Positions 29,397-40,561 of a stretch of 64,000 nt of DNA are shown here, one piece after another; positions within the stretch are counted from its first letter, which is position 1; every line of letters starts with the position of its first letter. The translations under genes were made by a program, and so were the position numbers. Source of the stretch: Callorhinus ursinus (Eukaryota; Chordata; Mammalia; Carnivora; Otariidae); assembly GCF_003265705.1 (NCBI RefSeq), contig NW_020312904.1, forward strand, positions 6,482,940 to 6,546,939, in the 5' to 3' direction. The notes beneath the pieces are model-generated. The model made no database searches, was not told the DNA's origin, and saw only the letters and a program-made list of their open reading frames with translations.

Positions 29397-32021
29397 AACT
29401 CGGAGTTTTTAGCTAGTCCACTAAAGCTAGGTTGAGAGCTAGTCAATTAATTTTGGTAGCAGTTTCCATGCTAGGTTTGGACCAACTTTTTCCTTCCAGT
29501 GTAAGGTTTCTGGGAAGAAAGGCATGAGGATTCAGTGAGGTGTCTCACACATGATCACCTTATGAACCCAGAGAGGGTTGTTGGGATCTGGCGGCCGGGT
29601 TTAGGGTGTGGGGACCCACAGCCTGTGGAGAGTTGCATTGACGGTAGTTTAAATATGCCCAAGACCGCCTAGTGCTTTCAGGTTCCTTTTTGCTGGAGCT
29701 CTGCCCCTGTATGAAAGTGCCACCTCTGTCCCTTTTCAGGCTGGCCCTGCCCTTGAAGAACTTGCCACTTCAGGAGTGGGGCGGCTTTGCCCATAAGACT
29801 GTGACTTGTAACTACTTAGTCGTTCAGTTGAGAAGACGCTGGTGAGGACTGGCCAGGTGGAGGTCCATCCAGGCAGGAAAGGATAAAGCAAACCCAGTGG
29901 GAAGAGAGGCAGGGAGAATAGGGAAGGCCTCCAGAGCCAGGAGTTTGCAACTTCTGCAGAGATGGAAGTTCCAGCACAGGCCGTGCGGATTTGAGATCCT
30001 GTTAAAAGGGGCCTGTTGGGGCAGCACATTTGTCATCTCTGCCACTGAGATCGCCAACAGTTATGTGTGAGCATCTTGTAGAACGAGCGGCTCCCCGGAA
30101 CTGGCTTTCTGGAAGCATAGACCCAACTCCTGGGCTGAGCCATGGAGAGGAGGATTATACGGAGAGTCGCTTTCCTGGCAGGCAATGTCTTTAAAAAGAT
30201 GCCTTTCTAAACACAAAAGGTAATCATTTCTCCTTATAATCCAATCCAATGTTCGAGCCAAGGGGAAAATAAAATTAAGCTAGTATGTAGTCTTGTGCAA
30301 CTTTAATTTCAGTGTTTCCAACTCTGTCCATAAGCATTTACCTCTCCCCGGCTATTCTCTTTCTTCTCGCTCGGCTGCTGGGGTTCCCGCTCCTGCTGGG
30401 TGTGGCCTTTTCTCAGGTTCTCAGCTGCCCTTCAGAGCAGAGGTGCTAATTACTGCTTTAAAAAACCTCCCGGACCTAAGCCTCTCCTTTCTAACTTCTC
30501 AAAGGGCACAAATCTCATTTCTTTTCAAAAGATTTGTGTAAAAATTCCCCTCAACAAAATGTATAATGCTTTATCAAAGTCACGCTTTCTTCTCTGGCTA
30601 TAAAAGAAACGCTCTGATTAGAATTATTTTAGTATATGTACTTGTAGGTAAGATAAAATGCAAACTGTGTGTAGGATAAGATTGCAAAGTGGGGGAAACC
30701 AAGGTCTGGTTAGCCCAAAGAGGCATCCTTAGCAAAACCTGTGTGGGCTTTTTGTTAAGTGGAATTAAGAAGAATATATATTAATATACATTTTGTGTAA
30801 GAGAAAAACAAACCAAACCTTCTTCCATAACACTTTAACATTCTAGAAAGGGGAAGGGATGGAGATTGGTTTTAACTTAAATTGTAGCAAGTGGATGCAT
30901 TTTATTACGGAAATTGCTTTGTTTTTCCTGTATATATTTATTATTGCTGAACCTGAAGACTGTAAACCCAGGAGAATTAGGGAATTACAGAACATTTATA
31001 ACACACAGCAGGGGGCCAGTGTCTGCACCCGCCACATCCATAGTTGAGGTTCAGTCCATGTGTGATCATTATAAACTGTCTCAGCTTTGTGGGCTCCCTG
31101 GCAGAAATAATCACTAGTACCTGTATTAGTGTTAGTACATGTTTAGAGAACATTATCATCAGTGAAGTGTTTATGTTAAGACATATAGTTAAGGGTGGGA
31201 ATAAAGAGGGGTGAGTACTGTGCCTGACCTGTTGAAAATGTTGCAGTAAAAAAATAAATGTTCAAAACAAGTGCACATAAGTAGCAACATAGCTGCGTTG
31301 AAGTTTAATGGCTAGAGGTGGATTGTTTTAAAAGCCAGCTCTTCCTGGATGTCTGTGCTGCTGCCCACCCCCAGCTTCCCGCGGCCTTGCACATGAGCCC
31401 AGAAGACTCTGGTTGTTCAGGGGGCCGTCCACTCCACGTGGGATCAGTGCTGGGACTTTTTTCCTTCCGTCTTTATACAGGGTGTCTTAGGAATACCCTA
31501 CATGTCATTTCAAAAATACCCTTTTCCTTCATTATCAAACACATTCAGGATTTTGTTTGGTTTAGGAATCCCCCCACCCCAATCAGTTTTCTTAAAAGAT
31601 TCTCCACCCCCTTCCGCTTTTCCCCAGGGTTGTTTTATCCCCGATTTACTGTTGAGAAAATCGAGGCTTAAATGAATTATCGGGGCTGAGCTCACCTGGC
31701 TGGTTGAGAGTTCGGGCCAGGGGTCGGTCTCCCGTCCTGTGCATCCCCTGCTACAGTTCCCCCTCCATCCACATGAAGAACTCTGAGGATCTTTTCTCCA
31801 CCCCGGCTTTCTCTCCATTTTTCTCATTTCACGTCTTTATTTCTTTTTAGACTTGCCAGTATTTGAGGCAGGAACCAAGATTCTCCACTGAATACAAGGA
31901 AGGCAAATTGAGGAGATGCCAGCTAACTGGAACAGGTCTTTAAGTGGAATGTTTTTGTTCTCTCCTCCACTTTAAAATAAGAAAATGGTAAAGAGGAACA
32001 CTTGCTAGCAGAGATTTATTT

Positions 32022-32222
32022 TTATTTTATTATTTTTTTAAAGATTTATTTATTTGAGAGAGAGAGAGAGAGAGAGGGCACAAGCAGGGGGAGCGGCAGG
32101 CAGAGAGAGAAGCAGGCTTCCCGCAGAGCAGGGAGCCGGATGCGGGGCCCCATCCCAAGACCCTGGGATCGTGACCTCAGCTGAAGCAGACACTCAACCG
32201 ACTGAGCCACCTAGGCGTCCCA
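32022..32222 (-). mobile_element. CanSINE, antisense, with target-site duplication
   Basis: A (GA)n-rich SINE from AAAGATTTATTTATTTGAGA to GAGCCACCTAGGCGTCCC. CAGAGATTTATTT occurs on both flanks (32009-32021 and 32223-32235) as the target-site duplication. Confidence 0.96.
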
Positions 32223-32899
32223 CAGAGATTTATTTATTTATTTATTTTCAGAGATTTATTTTTAAAAGCAAATTTTAAGTTCTATCTTGGGGTCACTTTG
32301 ATAAAGCCTAGTCTTTACCTAGTAGCTTCCAAGAATATTCCTAATAATGGAATCATCGCTCTCAGGCAACAGAGATAATCAGTTTAATTCAGGACAGTGT
32401 AGACTAATGGGTTCCAGAAAGAGTTTCTAGCTTTACCTTCAGTTACCCCAGAAAGTGTCTTTTGAAATTAAACCCATTCCTGGTTATTCTAGTTGAGATT
32501 TTGCTCTAGGTCCAAAACATTCTATTCTGTAAATGGAACGTTTTAAAGAGTAAATAGCTTTTAGAGCTGGGGCTATGTGTGTCTTCTGCTCCTCAGAATC
32601 TTGCTGTGCACTGATGCCCGAAGGGCCCCCCTTCCACTTTGCCCACCCAGTGAGGGCACCACTTACACCACCACATACCAGGCCTCACCGAGACATGTCT
32701 CACAGACCCCCATGTCTGTAGCTCATCACCACGCTCCACCTGTTCTCTCCCTGAGGTGTCTCTGAGTGCATCCTCGTGTATGCATTTCCCACACCCTCCT
32801 ACACAAACGTCCATGACATCCCTGAGCTGGCAGTGATGGTGTCGGCCCCACCTTCCTGCTCCTGCCTCTTCAGAATCGTGCTCCGCCACATGGACCCTC

Positions 32900-33205
32900 T
32901 ACACCCTGAGCGCTTGTTCTTGCAAGGCTGTTTGTTCCCTCTGCTCTGGAAGACTCCCCTGCCCCCTTTGCCCGAGTGGCTCCTGCTCCTTCACAACTGC
33001 TCAAGCAATACTCCTCAAGAATGCTTTCCTGACCTTAAAGAGGTTGGCATACTACCTCTAAGCTCTAGAGTCTTATTTACATCATAACACATCACAGACT
33101 GTTCTGGCCGTTCCCTGAGGGCAGACACTACCTGGACTTCGGATCCTCAGTTTGGGGCCCCTTTGCCTTGCCCATAGGCATGCAATAAAAATATGTTGAA
33201 TGAGC
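32900..33205 (+). repeat. L2 LINE 3' end, sense
   Basis: It has GTTTGTTCCCTCTGCTCTGG, GAATGCTTTCCTGACCTTAA, CCCTGAGGGCAGACACTACC and CATGCAATAAAAATATGTTG followed by AATGAG, which is the diagnostic L2 3' order. The upstream limit may extend to about 32560. Confidence 0.75.
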
Positions 33206-33510
33206 AATAAAAAAGAATGATCTTTACATTTCTGAAGTTGATAGCATTTAAGAAAACCAAAATACCAAGCCAAGTCCACTGAGGATCAAAGGCCCCTTGA
33301 TCGCAGGGTCTCTTCCAGCCTTTAGAGAAACCAGTATGGTTATGTTCAAGGGAAGGTAAGGAGCAGAGAAAACAGCCCATAGAGACCAAGCAGATCCAGT
33401 TTTTAACTCATTTTCCTCCAACCCTTGTTTCCAGTTTCTGGACTTTGTGGTTTTGTGCTGTAGACTCAGAATGGACATACTAATGAGGCAAATTAAAAGT
33501 CCCAAGAACA

Positions 33511-33707
33511 GCGCCTGGGTGGCTCAGTTGGTTAGGCGACTGCCTTCAGCTCAGGTCATGATCCTGGAGTCCCAGGATCGAGCCCCACGTCGGGCTCCCT
33601 GCTCGGCGGGAAGCCTGCTTCTCCCTCTCCCACTCCCCCTGCTTGTGTTCCCTCTCTCGCTGTGTCTCTCTCTCTCAAATAAATAAATAAATAAATAAAT
33701 AAAAAAT
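33511..33707 (+). mobile_element. CanSINE, sense, with perfect 16-bp target-site duplication
   Basis: A complete near-consensus element ending in an (AAAT)n tail. It is flanked by identical AAAAGTCCCAAGAACA at 33495-33510 and 33708-33723. The intact duplication and low divergence mark a recent insertion that may be polymorphic. Confidence 0.98.
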
Positions 33708-35364
33708 AAAAGTCCCAAGAACAGCTCATCAGGAACTCAAAGTCCTTTCTTCATATTCAGTAGAATAACTTGCATTGTGTGATTCTGTAAAGAAGCACTA
33801 GTCTGACTCTTCACCTGTTGGCCCATAGTTTCCTTTCCATCTGATGGAGAGAAACGGATGTACCTTGTTTCCAGCACACTGACGTGTGAAAATCTGGATT
33901 TATCAAAGAGCACCAACAAAAAAGGTATATGTGATAGTGTCTTCTAGAGAAAAGACACCTTTGCCCAGTTGCCTATGAGACCTAATTTTACATTATTTGT
34001 TTGCTCAATGATAAAATGAACAAATCCGTTGTTTAGAAGCATGTGTACTCTAAATCTGTTCTTCGTGTGCTCAAGCTTGTGGCTAAATCCTGGCCTCCTC
34101 TGTTTGGTGGCAGATGAAGTGCAGAAAGACAGGGAAGGACATTGTTAATGAAGAGAAAAGAGTCCTTGAATCGCAAGCCCTCTGGCCTAATTCAAAGCAT
34201 CATAACTTTACTGTAAATCCATCTGCAGGTACAAAGGCAGTAGGAAGGGTATTCAGGGAACAGACTCTCCTTGTGGATCAGGGATGTAACTAGGAGACTG
34301 CCAGAACAGCTGCATGTTGACTTTGACCTTGGTCGTGCTGTCCTGCATTTTGCTCCACCTCCAGGGCCAGCCACCCCTCAACCCTGACTCAGCCACAGAG
34401 ACACTTAGTATAGGTTTATAGTGTGGTTCTTTCCCAAAGAAACTAATAATTTCAGGGTCAGCAGCAGAACCACTTTTTGATGGGGGATTTTATGGGATGG
34501 AAGTAGGGATCTAAATGGATACTTTTAATTCTAGATTCTTTTTATATCTGAAAGATAATGATCAGATTAAGGAAGATTGTGCATGTGTGTTTTTTCTCCT
34601 GGTTTTGGTGGGAAGCAGATGATTGTCCCAGGGGACAGAGGTGAGCTGTTAGGCTCTAAGTGTTGGGAGGGGCAGTATCTCCTGCTAGGCCTTAGCCCCT
34701 TGTGGCAGCAGGGGATCCAGAAGCAGCAGGAGAAATTATTGTAGATCATTCTAACGTGAGTGAATGGGGATAGGCTGGGAGAACCGGGGCTACGAGCACT
34801 GGCAGGCAACATTGGTGCAGGCAGCCTGAGCCTGCTGTCCACAGAACAGGCAGCAGGGGGAAGGAGCTGCCGACATAGCCAACCAGCCTGCAGGGCACTT
34901 GTCCTCAACCTGGTATTGCTCAGTGTGCCTTTTTTGGGGTAGTTTTCAGTGCTTTTGACCTCCTGCAGGTGTTTAATTAGTACTTTATTGTGTGTAGTTT
35001 TATTCCTCCTCGTTTATTTAGTACCTTCCAATGCAAAAGTGCTTCACAAAACACTAAGAATAATTGCCATTATTTATAGCCAAAAGCTGAGCATACACAC
35101 TCTCCGAAGTTGCAGTGAGACCGTGTGACAGATGTTCAGGCCCACCTAGGGTCTGCTTGTTTCAGGCAGGATTCTAAGGGGAAAAATTTCAAAAAATGAT
35201 TGTTTAACTTAGTTCGTTTTAATTTAATAGACTGTACTTGGTTTGTGTTGGGTCTAATTTTGACATCAGTAACTGCCAAAAATATGATGCGTTATAGATG
35301 AAGATATGTTTTATATATTTTTGTAAGTCCTAATAATTACATAACTCTAAGACATTGCAGTTAT

Positions 35365-35440
35365 TTCTTACAGCAGCTTTATGAGGAAGGCAAAGCAAAT
35401 ATTGTTGTCCCCATTTTACAGATGATAAAATTGACGTACT
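35365..35440 (-). repeat. MIR fragment, antisense
   Basis: AGCAGCTTTATGAGGAAGGC, ATATTGTTGTCCCCATTTTA and CAGATGATAAAATTGA are the reverse MIR core. Confidence 0.75.
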
Positions 35441-36339
35441 GACTTATTTGGCTTTTATACAGGAGCTGACACCCTCGGGTTCTTTTTCCACTGGCCCTTG
35501 CATTGCTCCAGAGCTGGATAATATTGAAATTAAGCCATCCACATTTTTTCTGAAAAGCCAGTTCCAACCTGAAACTTTGTTTTCAGGTACACACAGTCTT
35601 TAGCCAGTGAGTGCTGCTAACATGACTGACTTTCATTTACACTGGTATCATAATTTATTAGGAGGTGTATTTAATGGATTCAGTTTCTGAAATTGAGGAG
35701 TTTGCTAGAAAAGCTACAGGACAAAAATGTACCTTTCAAACCCATTCACTACACCTCCTGTAGCGCCAGAGAACTAGGCATCTTTCTGGCCCTCCAGGGT
35801 TGGCTTTGAAACCTTGGTGCTCTGGGCTGTGGTGTGGGTTCCAGAGGGTGTTGCCAAGCCCATCTCTGGAATCTGAGAATGGCACGCAGCAGCAAAATGC
35901 TCTGGCTGGTCTCATGAGCTTTCGTGAGGGAACATAAGGAGATTATCTAGCTCTGAAGAAGCAAGGACCCAAAACATATAGGGTTTTATATGGATTGCTT
36001 TGGCCGACACCTTGAAGTGCTCTTGAAAGAAAATTGATAGGATGCAGAGTTGCATCAAAGAAAGATGCTTCAAGAGCCTTAAAGGGTAGCTCTTTGTACA
36101 TGAACGATGTCACTGCCACGTAGCTAGAGTAGATTGCTGTGGTGGCAGAGGCTTCTGTCCTAGATATAGGAGGCATAATTAAAAGGGGGAAAAAAGCTCT
36201 TACTGGTGGCCAAAAATCAGCACATACCTTGTTCCACATTCTCCAGGCTCTACCAGCATCAGCTGTATAATTCCTGTTGAAGAGTGGTGGCCTCGTTAGT
36301 CTTCTCAAGCGCTTGATTTGTCAGACATTGTGTTCACTC

Positions 36340-36480
36340 CATCAGCCCACATTTATAGTTCGTATGGTGTGCTGGGCCCCGGGGACACAAGAGCAAGTCT
36401 CACAGTTTAGGGGAGGTGGACAAACATGAGTACGTAAATAACATGAGCATAAGCAGAAGTGTGTGCGGTGCTAGATAAAA
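36340..36480 (-). repeat. antisense L2/MIR-like ancient fragment
   Basis: TATGGTGTGCTGGGCCCCGG, ACAAGAGCAAGTCTCACAGT and TGAGTACGTAAATAAC follow the reverse L2 3'-end order. Short and diverged. Confidence 0.5.
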
Positions 36481-36890
36481 GCCATCTCAGACACGGTAGA
36501 GGCAGCGCGTGTGATCGTCAAGCCTCGAACAGAACTGATCATCATCAACACTAATAATACTCTGACCCAAATGCTTCGGCGCTCTGAGGCTGCTTCAAGA
36601 TGCTCCTTAAACAGAGCAATTATTCAGGTCGCTGATACATCTCATAGGAAAGAGCCTTTCTGTGAATGAAGAGGCATGCAAAATTCTCCCTCGGAGCTTC
36701 CGTCAGATGTGGATTAAACTGCTCTTAGGTGATTTAGCTCTCGCAATTTGCCACCTCCAGTCAGCGAGCACTGCCTCTGGGACAGTGACAAGGGCTGGTG
36801 AAAGGATCAGGGTGGGTGGGCGGCCACTTTCTGTTGTTTAAACATGTCTAAAAACTAAGAATACATTTTATAATCAATTTCCCAAGATTA
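36481..36890. other. single-copy intronic segment, candidate conserved non-coding element
   Basis: About 400 bp with no recognisable transposon wording and no meaningful open frame, between an L2 fragment and a SINE. It contains AT-rich homeodomain-like words such as AGCAATTATTC and ACACTAATAATAC. Regulatory function is only inferred from the lack of repeats in a repeat-dense intron. Confidence 0.25.
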
Positions 36891-36915
36891 CACTATCAGA
36901 AACGTCAGATTTCTT

Positions 36916-37106
36916 TTTCTTCTTTTTTTAAAGGTTTTATTTATTTGTCAGAGAGAGAGCAAGCACAAACAGGGGGAGCAGCAAGCAGAGGGAGAAGCAG
37001 GCTCCCTGCTGAACAAGGAGCCCGAAGCGGGACTCGATCCCAGGACCCTGGGATCATGACCTGAGCCGAAGGCAGACACTTAACAACTGAGCCACCCAGG
37101 CATCCC
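36916..37106 (-). mobile_element. CanSINE, antisense, with target-site duplication
   Basis: A full element from the T-rich tail to GAGCCACCCAGGCATCCC. Flanks AAACGTCAGATTTCTT (36900-36915) and AAATGTCAGATTTCTT (37107-37122) differ by one C-to-T change at a CpG, as expected after methyl-cytosine decay. Confidence 0.97.
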
Positions 37107-37837
37107 AAATGTCAGATTTCTTAAAAATAACCTATATTCCCTTCAATAATAAATGAAAATTTCACTGTTTAGAAGATCAGGCTGTTGCTTGTTTGAAAAA
37201 CATACCTTGATTTAGAAACCATGATTGAAGCCCCACTCTGTCTCATTTGTGTGGGGAGCAGTATTATGTGGACTTAACCTCAACTAACAGCAGTGTGGTC
37301 AAAAACAAAGGACATTTAGCTGTGCAGTGACTTTATTGTATTATTAACATTATAGGAGAATGATAGTGTAGTTTCTTCCGGTAAAAAGTAAACAAAAATC
37401 CAATTGGAAATGGTATTAGCCTGGGTACTGATTTGGGGGTTAGAAGGGGAAAATAGAAACAGAATAGAGATAAGTTTTTATATTCTGTCTTTGGCACCTG
37501 CCATGTAGGAAGTACTTCAGATGTTGGATAGTTGAGTGAATGAGGGGGACTAGCAGGCCACGTGGTCCGGTACGAAGGTCAAGCTTGGGGTGCGTCGAAG
37601 TGCTGGTACTTCTAGTTACATGCTCTCCAGCAGGCCATGTTCCTTCTGTTTCTTGAACAAGAAACAAGGGCACTGATGACAGACCCAGTGTCCCTTCTAG
37701 TTCCAGTGTGACTGATGATGCCAGGACTTGCCTAATAATGTGAGTAAAATTGTGGGTGTTTCCAGGAAGGAGAAATTTGTTACATTGAAGAATGTAAAAG
37801 GAAAATGTGAGATTTTCACAGGAAATCCCCCCCCCTT

Positions 37838-38330
37838 ACTAGTCTCCCATCACTGCTGTAACACACTGCTACAAACTGGGTGGCTTAAAGCACAAACTTG
37901 TTACCTTACAGTTCTGTCAGTCTCGGGTCCGCACAGGTCTCACTAGGCTCAGGCTGAGGTGTCAGCAGGGCTGAGTTCTTTTCTGGAGGCTCCAAGGAAG
38001 AATTTGTTTTCTTGTCTCATCCAGCTCCTAAAGGCCGTCCCCATTCTTGGCTCATGGCCCCTTCTTCCATCTTCAGAACCAGCAGTGTTGCATCTCTCTG
38101 ACCCAGCCCCCATCACCACATCTCCCTAAAGCCCTCAACTCTCACTATCCCTGGGAGTGCCCATGTGACTAGATGGGAGCCACCTGAATAATCCAGTGTA
38201 CTCTCTCCATCCTAGGGTCCTCGACTTAGTCATATCTGCAGAGTCCCTTTACCATGTAAGGTGGCAGGTCTTGAGGATGAAGTTGGACATCTTTGACATT
38301 TTGAGGGGCAGTTCTGCCTACCATGCCCCG
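37838..38330 (-). repeat. MLT1-type (MaLR) solo LTR, antisense
   Basis: In antisense order: CACTGCTGTAACACACTGCT, ACAAACTGGGTGGCTTAAAG, TACAGTTCTGTCAGTC, TCCAAGGAAGAATTTG and GACTTAGTCATATCTGCAGA, then a degenerate 5' end. This is an old non-coding LTR remnant with no internal retroviral genes nearby. Confidence 0.8.
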
Positions 38331-38479
38331 TAATCTGCATTGCTCAGTGGGGGACAGAAGTGTAGGAAAGAAAGCAGTAAATCACTCTCAGGACACCCGA
38401 AATCCTTGCTCAGCCAGTTGTTGCGTGTCTCTGGGTCTTTGTTTTCCTCACCTAAAAAGTTGGGGGGTTGAGATTGAAC

Positions 38480-38568
38480 CAGTGGTTCTCAAATTGTGTC
38501 ATGCATCAGAATTGCCTGGACACTTGTTACAGCACAGATTGAGATGGGCCTTGAGAATTTGCATTTCT
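38480..38568 (+). repeat. MER5A left part, split by L1
   Basis: It starts CAGTGGTTCTCAAATTGTGT, continues ATCAGAATTGCCTGGACACT and GAGAATTTGCATTTCT, and stops where the L1 begins. The missing right part resumes at 46936. Confidence 0.88.
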
Positions 38569-39600
38569 TTCTTTTTTTATTGTGGTAAAATACACTTACA
38601 TGAAATTTACCACCTGAACCATTTTTTTAAATACAAAGTTCAGTAATAGTAGATACATTCACATTCTTGTGCAACCATCAGCCACCATCCTTCTCCAGAA
38701 CTCTTCATCTTGCAAAACTGAAACTGTATACCCATGAGACACTCCCCGTTTTCTCCTCCCCACCCCAGATCAGGGCAGCTACCCTTATGCTTTCTGTGTT
38801 TTAACTGATGGAAGTACCTCACATAAGTGGACTAATCAGTATTTGTTTTTTTCGGGCATAGCATAATGGCCTCCACAAGGTTCCCCTCTCATAGCCGCTG
38901 GCCGACTTTCCTTCTTTTTAAGGTTGAATGGTATTCCATTGTATGTATGCACCACATTTTGCTTATCTGTTCATCTTTTAATGGACACTTGAGTTGCTTC
39001 CACATTTTAGCTTTTGTAACTAATGCTGCTGTGAACACAGGTGTGCAAATGGAGACCCTGCTTTCATTTCTGGGAATATATAATGTTTTGAGGAACTGCC
39101 ATCCTGTTTTCCTCAGTGGCTATATATTTTACATTCACACCAACGGTGCCCAAGGATTCCAGTTCTTCCACATCCTTACCATACTTGTTGTTTTAGGGTT
39201 TGGTTTTTTTTTTTTTTTTTTGGTACAGCTATTCTATTGGGTAAGAGGTGGTATCTCTTTGTAGTTTTGATTTGCATTTCCCTAGTGATGGGTAATGTTG
39301 AGCATCCCTTCAGGTGCTCATTGGCCATTCATATGTATGTCTTCGGGAGAAATGTCTATTCAGGGCCTGAAACAGGTTGTTTTGTTGTTGAGTTTTATTT
39401 ATTTACTTATTCTGTATAAGATTTGCAAATATTTTCTCCCATTCTGTAAATCACCTTTTTACTCTGTCCGTGGTGTCTTTTGGTGCACAAAATATTTTAA
39501 TTTTCATGAAGTCCAGTTTGTCTTTTTTCTTTTATTTCAAGTGGGCCTTGGGTGTCATAACCCAAAAATCACTGCCAAACCCAGTGTCGTGAAGCCTGTT

Positions 39601-39932
39601 TTCTCCCTTCCCTTCCCTTCTCCCTTCTCCCTTCTCCCTTCCCTTCCTTTCTCCCTTCCCTTCCCTTCTCCCTTCCCTTCCCTTCTCCCTTCCCTTCCCC
39701 TTTCCCTTCCCTTCTCCCTTCCCTTCCCTTCCCTTCTCCCTTCCCTTCCCTTCTCCCTTCCCTTCCCTTCCCCCTTCCCTTCCCTTCCCCCTTCCCTTCC
39801 CTTCTCCCTTCCCTTCCCTTCTCCCTTCCCTTCCCTTCCCTTCTCCCTTCCCTTCCCTTCTCCCTTCCCTTCTTTCTTTCTTTTTCTTTCTTTTTCTTTC
39901 TCTCTCTCTCTCCCTTCCTTCTTTTTTTTTTT
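39601..39932. repeat. (TTCCC)n-type polypyrimidine satellite
   Basis: About 330 bp in which the + strand is almost pure pyrimidine, built from CCCTT/TTCTC units and ending in CTTT and CT runs. It abuts the T-rich tail of the younger antisense L1, so it probably expanded from that element's poly(A) tail. The long open frames across it (Phe/Pro/Ser/Leu on +, Gly/Glu/Lys on -) are artefacts of composition. Confidence 0.95.
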
Positions 39933-40561
39933 TAATTAACATATAATGTATTATTTGTTTCAGGGGTACAGGTCTGTGATTCATCAGTCTTACACAATTC
40001 ACAGTGCTCACCATAGCACGTACCCTCCCCAAAGTCTATCACCTAGTCACCCCATCCCTCCCACCCCCCTCGACTCCAGCAACCCTCAGTTTGTTTCCTG
40101 AGATTAAGAGTCTCTTATGGTTTGTCTCCCTCTCCGGTTTCATCTTGTTTCATTTTTCCCTCCCTTCCCCTGTGATCCTCTGTCTTGTTTCTCAAATTCC
40201 TCATATCAATGAGATCATATGATAATTGTCTTTCTCTGATTGACTTATTTTGCTTAGCATAATACCTTCTAGTTCCATCCATGTCAATGCAAATGGCAAG
40301 ATTTTGAGGGGTTTTGATGGCTGCATAATATTCCATTGTGTATATGAACCACATCTTTATCCATTCATCTGTTGACGGACATCGAGGCTCTTTTCCATAG
40401 TTTGGCTGTTGTGGACATTGCTGCTATAAACATTGGGGTGCACGTGCCCCTTTGGATCACTACATTTGTATCTTTGGGGTAAATACCCAGTAGTGCAATT
40501 GCCTGGTCGTAGGGTAGCTCTGTTTTCAACTTTTTGAGGAACCTACATACTGTTTTCCAGA
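39933..40561 (-). mobile_element. younger 5'-truncated L1, antisense, inserted in the older L1
   Basis: It starts AATTAACATATAATGTATTA after a T run and continues CAGGGGTACAGGTCTGTG, CACAATTCACAGTGCTCACC and TTCCATCCATGTCAATGC, ending near CTACATACTGTTTTCCAGA. This is the carnivore L1 3' region. The short repeat GTGAAG at 39589-39594 and 40562-40567 may be the duplication of the older L1 target. The reverse frame at 40115-40354 shows an ORF2 C-terminus-like YTMEYYAAIK. Confidence 0.85.

Noticed and set aside
39295..40032. Open frames of 214 (+) and 166 (-) codons over the pyrimidine satellite
   Set aside because: They are pure products of the TTCCC/GGGAA repeat and flanking L1, with no gene-like composition.
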